NCBI GenBank assembly: GCA_902386085.1
Contig: CABMIA010000179.1
Coordinates: forward strand, 1 to 7,699
Direction: 5' to 3'
Length of the DNA: 7,699 bases
DNA from: an uncultured archaeon
GTDB taxonomy: Archaea; Halobacteriota; Methanosarcinia; Methanosarcinales; Methanoperedenaceae
The notes beneath the pieces are model-generated. The model searched no databases. It saw nothing but the letters and a program-made list of their open reading frames with translations, and was not told the DNA's origin. Of the stretch, positions 1-6,794 are shown piece after piece. A program made the translations under genes and the position numbers. Each line of letters begins with the position of its first letter. The first letter of the stretch is position 1.

Positions 1-60
1 ATTGAAGAATGGGTCAGAAGGAAGTTGAAAATGAGAATTGCTGTGGAGTGTTTGAGATGA
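1..60 (+). CDS. Possible 3' end of a gene entering from the left; unidentified
   Basis: Frame 1 is open from the first base to a TGA at 58-60 and reads IEEWVRRKLKMRIAVECLR. The EEWVRRKLKM portion resembles the W-[IV]-R-R-[KR]-L-[RK] stretch near the C-terminus of group II intron reverse transcriptases (maturase-specific domain), but the following residues do not match the usual tail and only 19 residues are visible. It could equally be an unrelated gene or a chance open frame. No terminator or ribosome binding site helps decide. The family suggestion is weak. Confidence 0.25.
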   Translation: MEEWVRRKLKMRIAVECLR

Positions 61-108
61 GAGAATTTGAAAGATTTTTTAGCGAAGTACTGATATTACC
101 AACACGAA

Positions 109-393
109 TTAAAATGAATCTCGCATTTCCGAAACCCTAATCTTCGCACTTTCAGGAAACCTCTTGCTCGCCCCATGCACTATCAACAGCGGCTGCGTGT
201 GTGCAACCTCGGATATGCTGCTCATCAGATGCGCCTTCTTGACCATGGTTCGCGTGCACCCGCCCACGCCTGTAAGAATCGTGGTTTCGTCCTTTCGGCT
301 TCCCGACTGGGAAACGGCATCGAACGGCGCCTGGGAAACGGTAATACCTCGAATCCCATATTTTTCAGGAGCGAGAATAAGAATACGAAGGAA
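109..393 (-). pseudogene. Probable remnant of an unidentified protein-coding gene
   Basis: Read on the minus strand, 94 codons stay open between a TAA at 394-396 and a TAA at 109-111. The translation looks like real protein: an opening hydrophobic strand (FLRILILAPEKYG), a Gly-rich turn with a cysteine (TGVGGCTRTM), a helix-like stretch (KKAHLMSSISEVAHT), a strand (PLLIVHGASKRFP) and a charged end (RVSEMRDSF). There is no ATG, GTG or TTG before the internal Met of TRTM, so the frame has lost its N-terminus. An ATG at 417-419 opens a different frame over the same DNA (MSKRLLIF), so a frameshift near 390 is one possible explanation. I do not recognise the family. The frame points away from purP and ends just short of the AT-rich stretch at 60-110. 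The + strand frames across here have unnatural composition and were not called. Confidence 0.35.
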
Positions 394-402
394 TTAAAAA
401 TA
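385..402 (+). promoter_or_regulatory. Candidate BRE/TATA promoter of purP
   Basis: A purine-rich BRE-like segment (ACGAAGGAA) runs directly into a TATA-like TTAAAAATA at 394-402. Archaeal transcription usually starts about 22-27 bases past the box centre, which here would fall around 420-425 and leave a leader of 15-20 bases before the purP ATG at 440. The geometry fits well, but the call rests on motif and spacing alone. Confidence 0.45.
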
Positions 403-431
403 AGTAACCTTTTAGACATGTAAAACCCTAC

Positions 432-439
432 AGGTTGAT
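432..439 (+). promoter_or_regulatory. Partial Shine-Dalgarno of purP
   Basis: AGGTTGAT lies immediately before the ATG at 440 and resembles the archaeal anti-SD complement GGTGAT with one extra T. It supports 440 as the start. The only nearby upstream ATG (418) is followed at once by TAA. Confidence 0.4.
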
Positions 440-1594
440 ATGCTTGAAAGGAAGGAAATTTTAGAGGTACTGTCAGAATACGACCTGAACAAAACCACTA
501 TCGGAGTACTGGCATCCCATTCTGCCCTGGATGTATGCGATGGCGCTGTGGAAGAGGGCTTCAAGACCCATGCCGTGTGCGAGAAAGGACGTGAGAAAAC
601 ATACACAGAGTATTTCAAAGCACATAGGAAGGATGGTAAGCTCATCCGCGGGATTGTGGACAGCACTGATGTTTATAATAAATTCAATGAAATTCTGAAA
701 ACCGGGAACCAGGAGAAGCTCCGGGATAAGAACACGATTTTCATACCCAACCGTTCGTTTACGTCGTATTGCAGCATTGATGAGATTGAAGATAAGTTCA
801 AAGTCCCGATGTTCGGAAGCCGAAATCTCCTGAGAAGCGAGGAACGCGGCATAGAGCGGGATTATTACTGGCTGCTTGAAAAGGCAGGTCTTCCGTTCCC
901 TGAAAAAATCGAAAAACCTGAGGATATCGACTGTCTTGCAATGGTAAAGCTTCCCCACGCTGTAAAAAAACTAGAGCGGGGATTCTTCACGGCGGCTTCG
1001 TATCCGGAATTCAAACAAAAATCAGAAGCGTTCCTCAAGCAGGGGATAATCACACGGGAAGCGCTTGCCGAAGCAAGAATCGAACGGTATATCATCGGCC
1101 CTGTTTTTAATCTCGATATGTTCTACTCACCCATTGAGGAAGAGATGAGTAAAATCGAACTGCTGGGCATCGACTGGCGGTTTGAAACAAGCCTTGACGG
1201 CCATGTGCGGCTGCCTGCGCCGCAGCAGATGACGCTGAACGAGAAGCAGATCACGCCTGAATACACGGTATGCGGCCACAATTCAGCAACGCTGCGTGAA
1301 TCCCTGCTTGAGGACGTTTTCGGGCTTGCGGAAAAATATGTGAAAGCGACACAAAAATTTTATAAACCCGGGATTATCGGGCCCTTCTGTCTCCAGACAT
1401 GCGTTGACAAAGACCTTAATTTCTATGTGTATGACGTTGCGCCGCGAGTGGGCGGGGGTACGAACGTTCATGTCTCGGTCGGGCACCCTTACGGCAATAC
1501 GCTCTGGCGCAGACCTGTGAGTACGGGGCGGCGGGCTGCGATGGAGATAAGGCGGGCGATCAGGCAGGACAGAGTGGATGAGATTGTGACGTGA
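440..1594 (+). CDS. purP: PurP, formate-dependent AICAR formyltransferase (FAICAR synthetase)
   Basis: PurP is the archaeal ATP-grasp enzyme that uses formate and ATP to convert AICAR to FAICAR, the penultimate step of IMP synthesis, in the cytoplasm. The 384-residue product is close to the family's usual length of about 360. The N-terminal DUF1246-type half shows GVLASHSALDVCDGA and EGFKTHAVCEKGREK near residues 22-55, then FIPNRSFTSYC near 100 and KVPMFGSRNLL near 120. The C-terminal DUF1297-type ATP-grasp half shows MFYSPIEEE, ELLGIDWRFETSLDGHVR, LRESLLEDVF, GIIGPFCLQT and the hallmark ending GHPYGNTLWRRPVSTGRRAA...DEIVT. The usual acidic metal-binding stretch reads VYDVAPRVGGGTN, with Asp where some PurPs have Glu. 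Archaea often carry paralogues of this family, and the GGGTNVH form may mark a PurP subgroup, so the exact activity is slightly less certain than the family. It appears to be a single-gene unit converging on the cytochrome gene. Confidence 0.9.
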   Translation: MLERKEILEVLSEYDLNKTTIGVLASHSALDVCDGAVEEGFKTHAVCEKGREKTYTEYFKAHRKDGKLIRGIVDSTDVYNKFNEILKTGNQEKLRDKNTIFIPNRSFTSYCSIDEIEDKFKVPMFGSRNLLRSEERGIERDYYWLLEKAGLPFPEKIEKPEDIDCLAMVKLPHAVKKLERGFFTAASYPEFKQKSEAFLKQGIITREALAEARIERYIIGPVFNLDMFYSPIEEEMSKIELLGIDWRFETSLDGHVRLPAPQQMTLNEKQITPEYTVCGHNSATLRESLLEDVFGLAEKYVKATQKFYKPGIIGPFCLQTCVDKDLNFYVYDVAPRVGGGTNVHVSVGHPYGNTLWRRPVSTGRRAAMEIRRAIRQDRVDEIVT

Positions 1595-1660
1595 TAGTAT
1601 CGGTTGAAACCGGTTTCTACCATACCATTACAATCTTTTGCCATTGCAGTATCACTGATT
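1595..1660. other. Convergent intergenic segment with a small palindrome
   Basis: This is the 3' junction between purP (+) and the cytochrome gene (-). It contains the perfect palindrome AAACCGGTTT at 1607-1616, overlapping an inverted repeat CGGTT-GA-AACCG at 1601-1612, with a short T-rich run (TCTTTTG) at about 1633-1639. This might help end purP transcription but is weak as a terminator. I see no gene here. Confidence 0.25.
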
Positions 1661-1695
1661 AAAAAACAAAGAAGAGCGAAACAAAGATTCGCTCT
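1661..1695 (-). terminator. Hairpin plus T-tract terminator of the multiheme cytochrome gene
   Basis: On the minus strand an 8-base perfect stem (AGAGCGAA / TTCGCTCT, at 1688-1695 and 1673-1680) with a 7-base loop is followed by a T-rich tract ending in six T (complement of 1661-1670). It begins 12 bases beyond the cytochrome stop codon. The orientation serves the cytochrome gene only, since no T-tract follows the stem on the + strand. Confidence 0.65.
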
Positions 1696-1707
1696 GAACC
1701 GTGATAT

Positions 1708-4700
1708 TTATCGCGCTGTTACAGTGCCGCTTATCGTACCTGTCGGCTTGAGTGCCAGGGTAATATTCTGGGTTACTGTTGTAAATGCCGTCACAGTCAC
1801 TGTCGCGCTGTTTGGAACATATGCAGGCTCCTTGCTGACGGTCAACTGATATGTGCCACTTACTAAACTCAACGAATAGAATCCACTTCCATCGGTTATT
1901 GCAGAAGAGCTTGTATTTGTCGCGACAAGTGCACCTGCTATGGCATTACCCAGACTGTCTTTAACCGTGCCATTAACATATCCTCTGGCTTCATTTACGG
2001 TTAATGTCGTACTGCTTGTGCTGCTCCACTGGCCGTTCAGCGGGTAATATGGTTTTGATGGATCCGTCCTGGGCGCTGAAGCCATGCCTTTTACATTAAC
2101 GGTGTAGGTTCCTTTGAGGTTGGAAGTATCTATACTGGCGTTCACTGTCTCCACGGGGTAATCGAAATTCCCATCCTGCGGGTTCATATTCGTCCAGTCA
2201 ATAACAATACCGGATGAATTGATTACCTGATACTGGGCTGCTGCTATCTGTAACATATCGTGTGACACCGTGGCCTGAACTGGAGCCGGAGTTCCGGATG
2301 ATACAGACGCCGGGACTGACAAACCCGAGACCTGCGGTGGAGTACCTGTCAAAAGAGAGACTGCATGATTATCTGCATTGTTGTGGCACATCTCGCATCC
2401 AGATCCACTGGGATCTCCCGGCAGGACAGTTGAATGTTTTTCTCCAGGTGCATGGAATGGCAGGTCGGGGAGATTTGCATTATAGTGGCAGCTCACACAG
2501 GTTTGACCTGCAGCGGTTCCTTTCGGCCCGCCGGGATGGTATCTCAAATTATCAGTGAGAGGTCTTGGCTGTAAGTCGCCAGCGATATGGCACCACTTAC
2601 AGTCCGTCTTCCCATGACTCAAACCATCTTTAATCAATGCCGGATCAGTGGGTTTGACTGGCCCCGTACCTGCGCTCGTATGGCAGTCGTTGCAGAAATA
2701 GGTGTTATTTTGATTTGCTGCCCCAAGGGTCATGCTCATCGTTCCATTTGCTGCACCATAGTGGCATGTCTTGCAGTCAGCATCCGTGACTACATTCGTA
2801 CCATCTGCAGTACTTACATTGGCATTGCTTGCAAACAGGCTTATATTAACGTAATACCTTGTGCCCGGAGAGGAGTGGCATGCGATGCAGCCTGCTCCCA
2901 GAGCCGGTTGTACTGATGCATTGTGGAAATCAACTGTTCCCAGGCTTCCGACCCTGCCGTCGTTATGACACAGGTCGCACTGGCTTGTCTGGGTCTCGGT
3001 ATGCTGTCTCTTAGTGCTTGTGCTGATGTTCACCGGCGTACCCCATATCGGATTGGTGGTATTTGGACCGTTGTGGCAGTCAATGCAGTTCGAGGTGTTG
3101 ATCGGACCGAAGTGCTGGTATGGATTTGTCGATCTGTTTGTCACGTCCTTGAGGTAATGTGTGATCGCGCTTGTGCTGCCGTTCGTCCCTGCATTGGGCA
3201 GGTACATGCCTGTATTGTCATGGCATGTGTTGCAGGTTGCATTGACCGTGATTACCTGCTGGCCGACCTGGTTATGTTCGGCTATGAGCGGGGCATTGAA
3301 GTTGCCGCTGCCCGTATGGCAGTAGGTACATGTCTTTGCCGGGTCGCTTGTGAATGAATAAATGTTCATATTCGTGTCGGTTGCATTCGAATGGCAGTCG
3401 TTACATACCCTGTTCTTATGAACTCCTGCTGCAAATACGCCTGCATCTATCTCCTTGGGAGCCATTGTCCTGGTTGTTGCATGACAGTCAAGGCAGTTCA
3501 CTGTTGAGAGAGCGGGTTTTGCAAGTGTTTTGTTATGGAAGTCGGTTGTTGAGATATCGCTATGGCACGCGTAGCAGTCCTGTTTGGGCGTACTGGATAT
3601 CGAGTGCGGGAATACCAAACTGTTTGCCGGGTCTGTTGCTCCGCCCCATTTCGAGGCATTTACCGGGTTCTTATGACAGTAGGTACAGTCCGTGGTATCT
3701 ATGAGCGATGTATTGGTCTCGTAATGGCCAACGCTTGCATTCATACTGAATACGTATTTATTGATGCTGTTATTATGGCAGTTCGAACAGAATACGCCTG
3801 TCGAGATGTTAACCCCGTTCTGCCTGTGATTGCTTATGATTGGTCCCGGGGCGCCCTGTGAATGGCAGTCCGTACATGTTTTTGTTAGTACATTGAATCC
3901 CGGGCTGTACATATTCGAAATATCATAATGGCATGTCTTGCAGTCATTGTTTGTAAGCGTGTTGGAACCATCAGATGTGTTAACATTCATGTGTTTTGTA
4001 AATGATGCAAGATCGATCGCCGGATAAATTCCCTGCTGTGTGGTGTGGCAGCCTATGCAATCGCTTCCCCCTTTTCCGGTGTCAACGTTATGTGGGAATT
4101 CGATCATGTCAGGAGAAGTAGAGAGAGCCCCTCCATGGCAGGTCTTACAGTCCGTATCTGTTACCCCGTATGAAGAATGGTCTGTTCCGCTCATGTTCCA
4201 GGTTATGCTTCCCGGCTGGTTCGCAACCGGGTCCGGATTGAGTATTGCCATTGTCGCTGCATAATTACTGTCGTTTGGATTATGGCAGCTTGAACAGAGA
4301 GTTCCCGCTCCAATTGCGCCACCTATAGGATCTGTTCCAACGGGCACTGCAATATTCCCCAGCATTGTTGCGCTATGCTTGTTGTCGCCGTGACAGTAGA
4401 GGCATGCGCCATAAGGAGTCGTCCAGTATGTTCCCCATTTTACGCCAGCCCTGTCCGTGCTATGGTTGAGAGGGGTAGGGATCTGTGGCGGGTTCGGCCC
4501 TGTATAGTTGCCAGCATCGGTCTGGGATTTCAATGCATTGAAGTATGAAGCATTCTGGTGGCAGTTAGTACAGTCGCCCTGGTTAGGGCTTCCGTGGTTC
4601 ACGTATCCTGCCGTCTTTGAGAACACCTGTATCACGTGGACATCTTCGCTGTGGCAGAGCGTGCAGTTCACGCTGTTATTGTGCTGGTTATAATTTTGAT

Positions 4701-6750
4701 GGCAGGTCTTGCACTGGCTGTCTTCAGTAATGTTATTCTTGATAAATCGCTGTGATTCATCCGGTTTTGTTATGTTATGCATCGGCCCGTGGCAGATGAT
4801 GCAGGGAATAGTGGAATTTGCATCATGATAATCTGATGTTGTGGAATAATTAGAAAGTATGCCGTTCAGGGTGGTCTTCTTAGTTATCTCTGTCCTGTTA
4901 TGGCAGTTGTTGCATGAACCTATCACCATATTCGTTGTATGCTGACTGATACTTCCATGGCAACTTGGATTGTCGCAGGTCAGATTTCTATGCACATCCG
5001 ATGTGTTCATGGATGGAGTGGAACCCTGACCGTTGTACGAAAGATGGCAGTACATACAGATATTTGCCTGTTGATGGTCAGATTTTGCCCCTACTACAGC
5101 ATCATGCCCGGTAGTATAAGGTGAGTTGATCGGCGCTCCCGAAGCAACTGTTTCAGAACCATGCCCACCGCAACCCGCTCCTCCACCGCAGCCCCACCAG
5201 TTATAGATAAATGAAGTGCTGTCGCTCAAACCCAGGGACGTGGCATTCGCAACCACCTGCCATTTTCCATAATAGTTCTTCGCATTGAGATCACTGGTAA
5301 GATTGACAAGTCCGTTGCTATCTGTTGATTTGACAAATGTGTAATCCACAGCGTTGTTCGGATTCTTTAAAGTGAAATTTACATTGGTATTCGACACAGG
5401 CATCCCGTTCTGGTCAAGCACCATCGCCCACATCGTTATTGTTGTCTCGACACCGTTGAAGTTATTGGTTCCCCAGTTGTTCGTTGGATTAATAAATCCC
5501 GTTCCAGCGAAAGAACCTGTATTGGGGTCGTCAAGGACCACATATCTGTTAGTAGCTACAAGTATTCGTCCACCGATCGGAGGCTGAGAGGCAAGCGTAA
5601 TATTGGAGTTGGGAACGGCTGCACCATTTACGGTTCTCGTAATAGAGTTGCCATTGTAGCCTGCCTTGCTGGCTGTGATAAGATAAGTGCCATTGCCCTC
5701 ACCGAAACTGTAGAATCCCGTTCCATCAGTGGTGGTTGTCTGGCTCGCATTAGTTGTGACTGTGGCGCCGGATATCGCAGCTCCACTTGATTGATTTGTG
5801 ACATATCCAGATAAAAGATAGGCTGGGACAGGAGTTAGCGAGATATTGACATTGGTCTTATTGGCACCGCTGATAGTTGCTGTAGTGGAATTAACAGCAT
5901 AGCCAGTCTGGCTGGCATTTATAAGATATGTGCCGTTGGAAAGGCCTGTAAAAACATAGTAACCCTGTGCATTTGTAGTTGTTGATAAGCTGGTATTGGT
6001 CTGAACAATGGCTAAGGTCAGGGGCTGGCCTGCTGATTTGTTGATAATGTAGCCTGAAATGTTATATGTCGCCGCTGCTCCTCCCACGGGTGTGATGTCT
6101 ATTAAAACTGAACTGTTAGAATTAGACGCAGTACTGAATGAATAAAATGATGGCCGTGCATTACTGCTTGACGCGGTCATCCATACCCTTACTGCTAATT
6201 TCATGCCAGATGGTATAATACCGTATTGATTATTGAACGATATCGAATACGAGGTTTTTGTAGAAGACCCTGTTGCTGTGGTTGAATTGAACAGGCCTAC
6301 AAAATTATGTGTTGCCCCGTTCGGGTCATAATACCCAATTTCCAACTTTCCCGTAGCCGTGGTGCTGCTTGCTCTGTTCATAGATATATATCCGGAATAA
6401 CCAGTTACGTTTACATCGGTCAAAAAAGCTGTATTATTCACAAAATGCCCATAGTCCCATGTTCCTGTTCCTGTGTTTGTCGTCTGTATTTGAGTACTAG
6501 TTCCTGTAGATAAATCAAGAAGCAAACCCGTTTCAATAGGAACTCCGAGACTGCCGCATACAAAATCAGTGGTTTCTTGAGTCGGACTTTGGATACCTAT
6601 GGTGGTTCCACTGTCACATCTCAATGCATATTGAGATATGGCAGCACTCGCAACATTGCTCAAAAGAAGGACTGTAACCAATAAAAAAGTAAAAACAATA
6701 CCAGAATTATTTAATCTGCCTGTGAATTTTTTCCTTTTTTCTTCTAACAT
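1708..6750 (-). CDS. Giant exported 28-heme multiheme cytochrome c with Ig-like and carboxypeptidase-regulatory-like domains
   Basis: The protein has 1680 residues. Residues 1-36 form a signal peptide: charged MLEEKRKK, hydrophobic core 18-31, cleavage after ASA. Residues 37-228 are an unrecognised beta-rich domain with two cysteines (45, 65). Two carboxypeptidase-regulatory-like repeats follow (229-305, 311-386), then an Ig-like domain (about 395-518) and a CX5CXXH glycine-rich linker (521-530). The heme core spans residues 565-1456, with 27 CXXCH motifs and one CDNPSCH (CX4CH), each followed by the proximal His. An Ig/Fn3-like region (about 1470-1585) and a third regulatory-like repeat (1591-1665) end the chain; no C-terminal membrane helix or sorting motif is visible. 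The ATG at 6748-6750 puts the signal peptide at the N-terminus, with GGAG 14 bases upstream (6765-6768), a rather long spacing. Such proteins are known as extracellular electron carriers in ANME archaea and Archaeoglobales. I infer transfer of electrons through or outside the S-layer to an acceptor or partner; the partner cannot be read from sequence. The upstream heme-attachment gene fits the context. Confidence 0.92.
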   Translation of the reverse strand: MLEEKRKKFTGRLNNSGIVFTFLLVTVLLLSNVASAAISQYALRCDSGTTIGIQSPTQETTDFVCGSLGVPIETGLLLDLSTGTSTQIQTTNTGTGTWDYGHFVNNTAFLTDVNVTGYSGYISMNRASSTTATGKLEIGYYDPNGATHNFVGLFNSTTATGSSTKTSYSISFNNQYGIIPSGMKLAVRVWMTASSSNARPSFYSFSTASNSNSSVLIDITPVGGAAATYNISGYIINKSAGQPLTLAIVQTNTSLSTTTNAQGYYVFTGLSNGTYLINASQTGYAVNSTTATISGANKTNVNISLTPVPAYLLSGYVTNQSSGAAISGATVTTNASQTTTTDGTGFYSFGEGNGTYLITASKAGYNGNSITRTVNGAAVPNSNITLASQPPIGGRILVATNRYVVLDDPNTGSFAGTGFINPTNNWGTNNFNGVETTITMWAMVLDQNGMPVSNTNVNFTLKNPNNAVDYTFVKSTDSNGLVNLTSDLNAKNYYGKWQVVANATSLGLSDSTSFIYNWWGCGGGAGCGGHGSETVASGAPINSPYTTGHDAVVGAKSDHQQANICMYCHLSYNGQGSTPSMNTSDVHRNLTCDNPSCHGSISQHTTNMVIGSCNNCHNRTEITKKTTLNGILSNYSTTSDYHDANSTIPCIICHGPMHNITKPDESQRFIKNNITEDSQCKTCHQNYNQHNNSVNCTLCHSEDVHVIQVFSKTAGYVNHGSPNQGDCTNCHQNASYFNALKSQTDAGNYTGPNPPQIPTPLNHSTDRAGVKWGTYWTTPYGACLYCHGDNKHSATMLGNIAVPVGTDPIGGAIGAGTLCSSCHNPNDSNYAATMAILNPDPVANQPGSITWNMSGTDHSSYGVTDTDCKTCHGGALSTSPDMIEFPHNVDTGKGGSDCIGCHTTQQGIYPAIDLASFTKHMNVNTSDGSNTLTNNDCKTCHYDISNMYSPGFNVLTKTCTDCHSQGAPGPIISNHRQNGVNISTGVFCSNCHNNSINKYVFSMNASVGHYETNTSLIDTTDCTYCHKNPVNASKWGGATDPANSLVFPHSISSTPKQDCYACHSDISTTDFHNKTLAKPALSTVNCLDCHATTRTMAPKEIDAGVFAAGVHKNRVCNDCHSNATDTNMNIYSFTSDPAKTCTYCHTGSGNFNAPLIAEHNQVGQQVITVNATCNTCHDNTGMYLPNAGTNGSTSAITHYLKDVTNRSTNPYQHFGPINTSNCIDCHNGPNTTNPIWGTPVNISTSTKRQHTETQTSQCDLCHNDGRVGSLGTVDFHNASVQPALGAGCIACHSSPGTRYYVNISLFASNANVSTADGTNVVTDADCKTCHYGAANGTMSMTLGAANQNNTYFCNDCHTSAGTGPVKPTDPALIKDGLSHGKTDCKWCHIAGDLQPRPLTDNLRYHPGGPKGTAAGQTCVSCHYNANLPDLPFHAPGEKHSTVLPGDPSGSGCEMCHNNADNHAVSLLTGTPPQVSGLSVPASVSSGTPAPVQATVSHDMLQIAAAQYQVINSSGIVIDWTNMNPQDGNFDYPVETVNASIDTSNLKGTYTVNVKGMASAPRTDPSKPYYPLNGQWSSTSSTTLTVNEARGYVNGTVKDSLGNAIAGALVATNTSSSAITDGSGFYSLSLVSGTYQLTVSKEPAYVPNSATVTVTAFTTVTQNITLALKPTGTISGTVTAR
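1756..1980 (-). repeat. Third carboxypeptidase-regulatory-like repeat of the cytochrome (residues 1591-1665)
   Basis: The pattern is YVNGTVKDSLGNAIAGALV, then TDGSGFYSLSLVSGTYQLTVSK, ending QNITLAL. It matches the two N-terminal copies in the G-x-V ... G-A-x-V ... D-G-x-G-F-Y-S ... G-T-Y-x-[IL]-[TN] ... N-I-[TS]-L framework. It is a small beta-sandwich family often found in surface proteins as a spacer or adhesion module. The chain ends 15 residues later, with GTISGTV resembling the first strand of a fourth copy. Confidence 0.75.
2383..4059 (-). repeat. Three divergent six-heme modules in the cytochrome core
   Basis: Numbering the hemes 1-28 from the N-terminus, hemes 11-16 (3562-4059), 17-22 (2965-3495) and 23-28 (2383-2889) align in register. 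Corresponding motifs lie 537-636 bases apart, about 180-210 residues. Shared landmarks include DFHN...PAL before hemes 17 and 23 (FPHN before 11), the 12/18/24 and 13/19/25 pairs with a hydrophobic spacer of similar length, and CHKNPVN/CHNGPN after hemes 15 and 21. Hemes 9 and 10 match 15/21 and 16/22 (CHNPND; FPHN), so the period extends to the left; hemes 1-7 fit poorly. The alignment was done by eye. Confidence 0.55.
5044..5058 (-). other. First heme c attachment motif (CMYCH, residues 565-569)
   Basis: This is the N-terminal boundary of the heme core. Starts of the 28 motifs in + coordinates (lower end of each): 5044, 4957 (the CX4CH), 4900, 4789, 4699, 4651, 4558, 4390, 4282, 4135, 4045, 3928, 3862, 3775, 3673, 3562, 3481, 3391, 3316, 3220, 3073, 2965, 2875, 2761, 2680, 2587, 2485 and 2383. 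The density is about one heme per 32 residues. Confidence 0.9.
5161..5190 (-). other. Glycine-rich CX5CXXH motif between Ig-like domain and heme core
   Basis: Residues 521-530 read CGGGAGCGGH, directly after a WWG that closes the Ig-like domain and 35 residues before the first heme motif. It is not a heme-attachment motif, since the residue before His is Gly and not Cys. It could be a disulfide, a metal site or a flexible hinge. No family assignment is possible. Confidence 0.5.
5593..5820 (-). repeat. Second carboxypeptidase-regulatory-like repeat of the cytochrome (residues 311-386)
   Basis: It begins YLLSGYVTNQSSGAAISGATV, continues TTTDGTGFYSFGEGNGTYLI and ends SNITL. It follows the first copy after a five-residue linker (TPVPA) and keeps the same strand and turn framework, including the D-G-x-G-F-Y-S turn shared with the C-terminal copy. 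Confidence 0.75.
5836..6066 (-). repeat. First carboxypeptidase-regulatory-like repeat of the cytochrome (residues 229-305)
   Basis: It begins YNISGYIINKSAGQPLTLAIV, continues TTNAQGYYVFTGLSNGTYLINAS and ends NVNISL. The turn before the aromatic pair reads NAQGYY here in place of DGTGFY, so this copy is the most divergent of the three. Confidence 0.7.
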
Positions 6751-6764
6751 AGCCTATCCAGAAG

Positions 6765-6768
6765 CTCC
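6765..6768 (-). promoter_or_regulatory. Shine-Dalgarno candidate of the cytochrome gene
   Basis: GGAG (within ATAGGAGCTT) lies 14 bases before the ATG at 6750, farther than the usual 5-9 bases. No better start lies between: the next in-frame Met would cut off the signal peptide. The ATG at 6750 is therefore kept because of the signal peptide and not because of the spacing. Confidence 0.4.
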
Positions 6769-6794
6769 TATAAAATCATTCTTTGACTTTGATA

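Noticed and set aside
7..141. 44-codon + strand frame starting ATG at 7
   Set aside because: Short, no SD and no recognisable features; probably chance.
175..423. 82-codon + strand frame before purP
   Set aside because: Its composition is unlike protein (rich in Arg, Asn and His without pattern), it lacks an SD, and the minus-strand frame over the same DNA looks far more natural.
473..958. 161-codon minus-strand frame antisense to purP
   Set aside because: It lies wholly inside the clearly conserved purP gene and shows no domain or SD.
1697..1707. Frameshift as the cause of the early cytochrome stop
   Set aside because: The other minus-strand frames after the stop do not continue the repeat, and a terminator hairpin begins at once. 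The end appears genuine in this sequence.
2262..3861. Several + strand frames of 98-144 codons opposite the heme core
   Set aside because: They are antisense to the CXXCH region. Their recurrent Cys, Val and Met patterns are by-products of the repeated heme motif codons.
2383..4059. Six-heme units as an OmcS-like polymerising nanowire subunit
   Set aside because: The shared number six is not evidence of homology. Here the units are covalently joined in one chain, and no OmcS-like sequence was recognised.
2383..5058. Regular spacing of similar short DNA words (ATGGCAGTC, TGGCATGTC) as a CRISPR or DNA repeat array
   Set aside because: They are the reverse complement of CXXCH codons in a coding gene; the spacing is irregular and no repeat is long enough.
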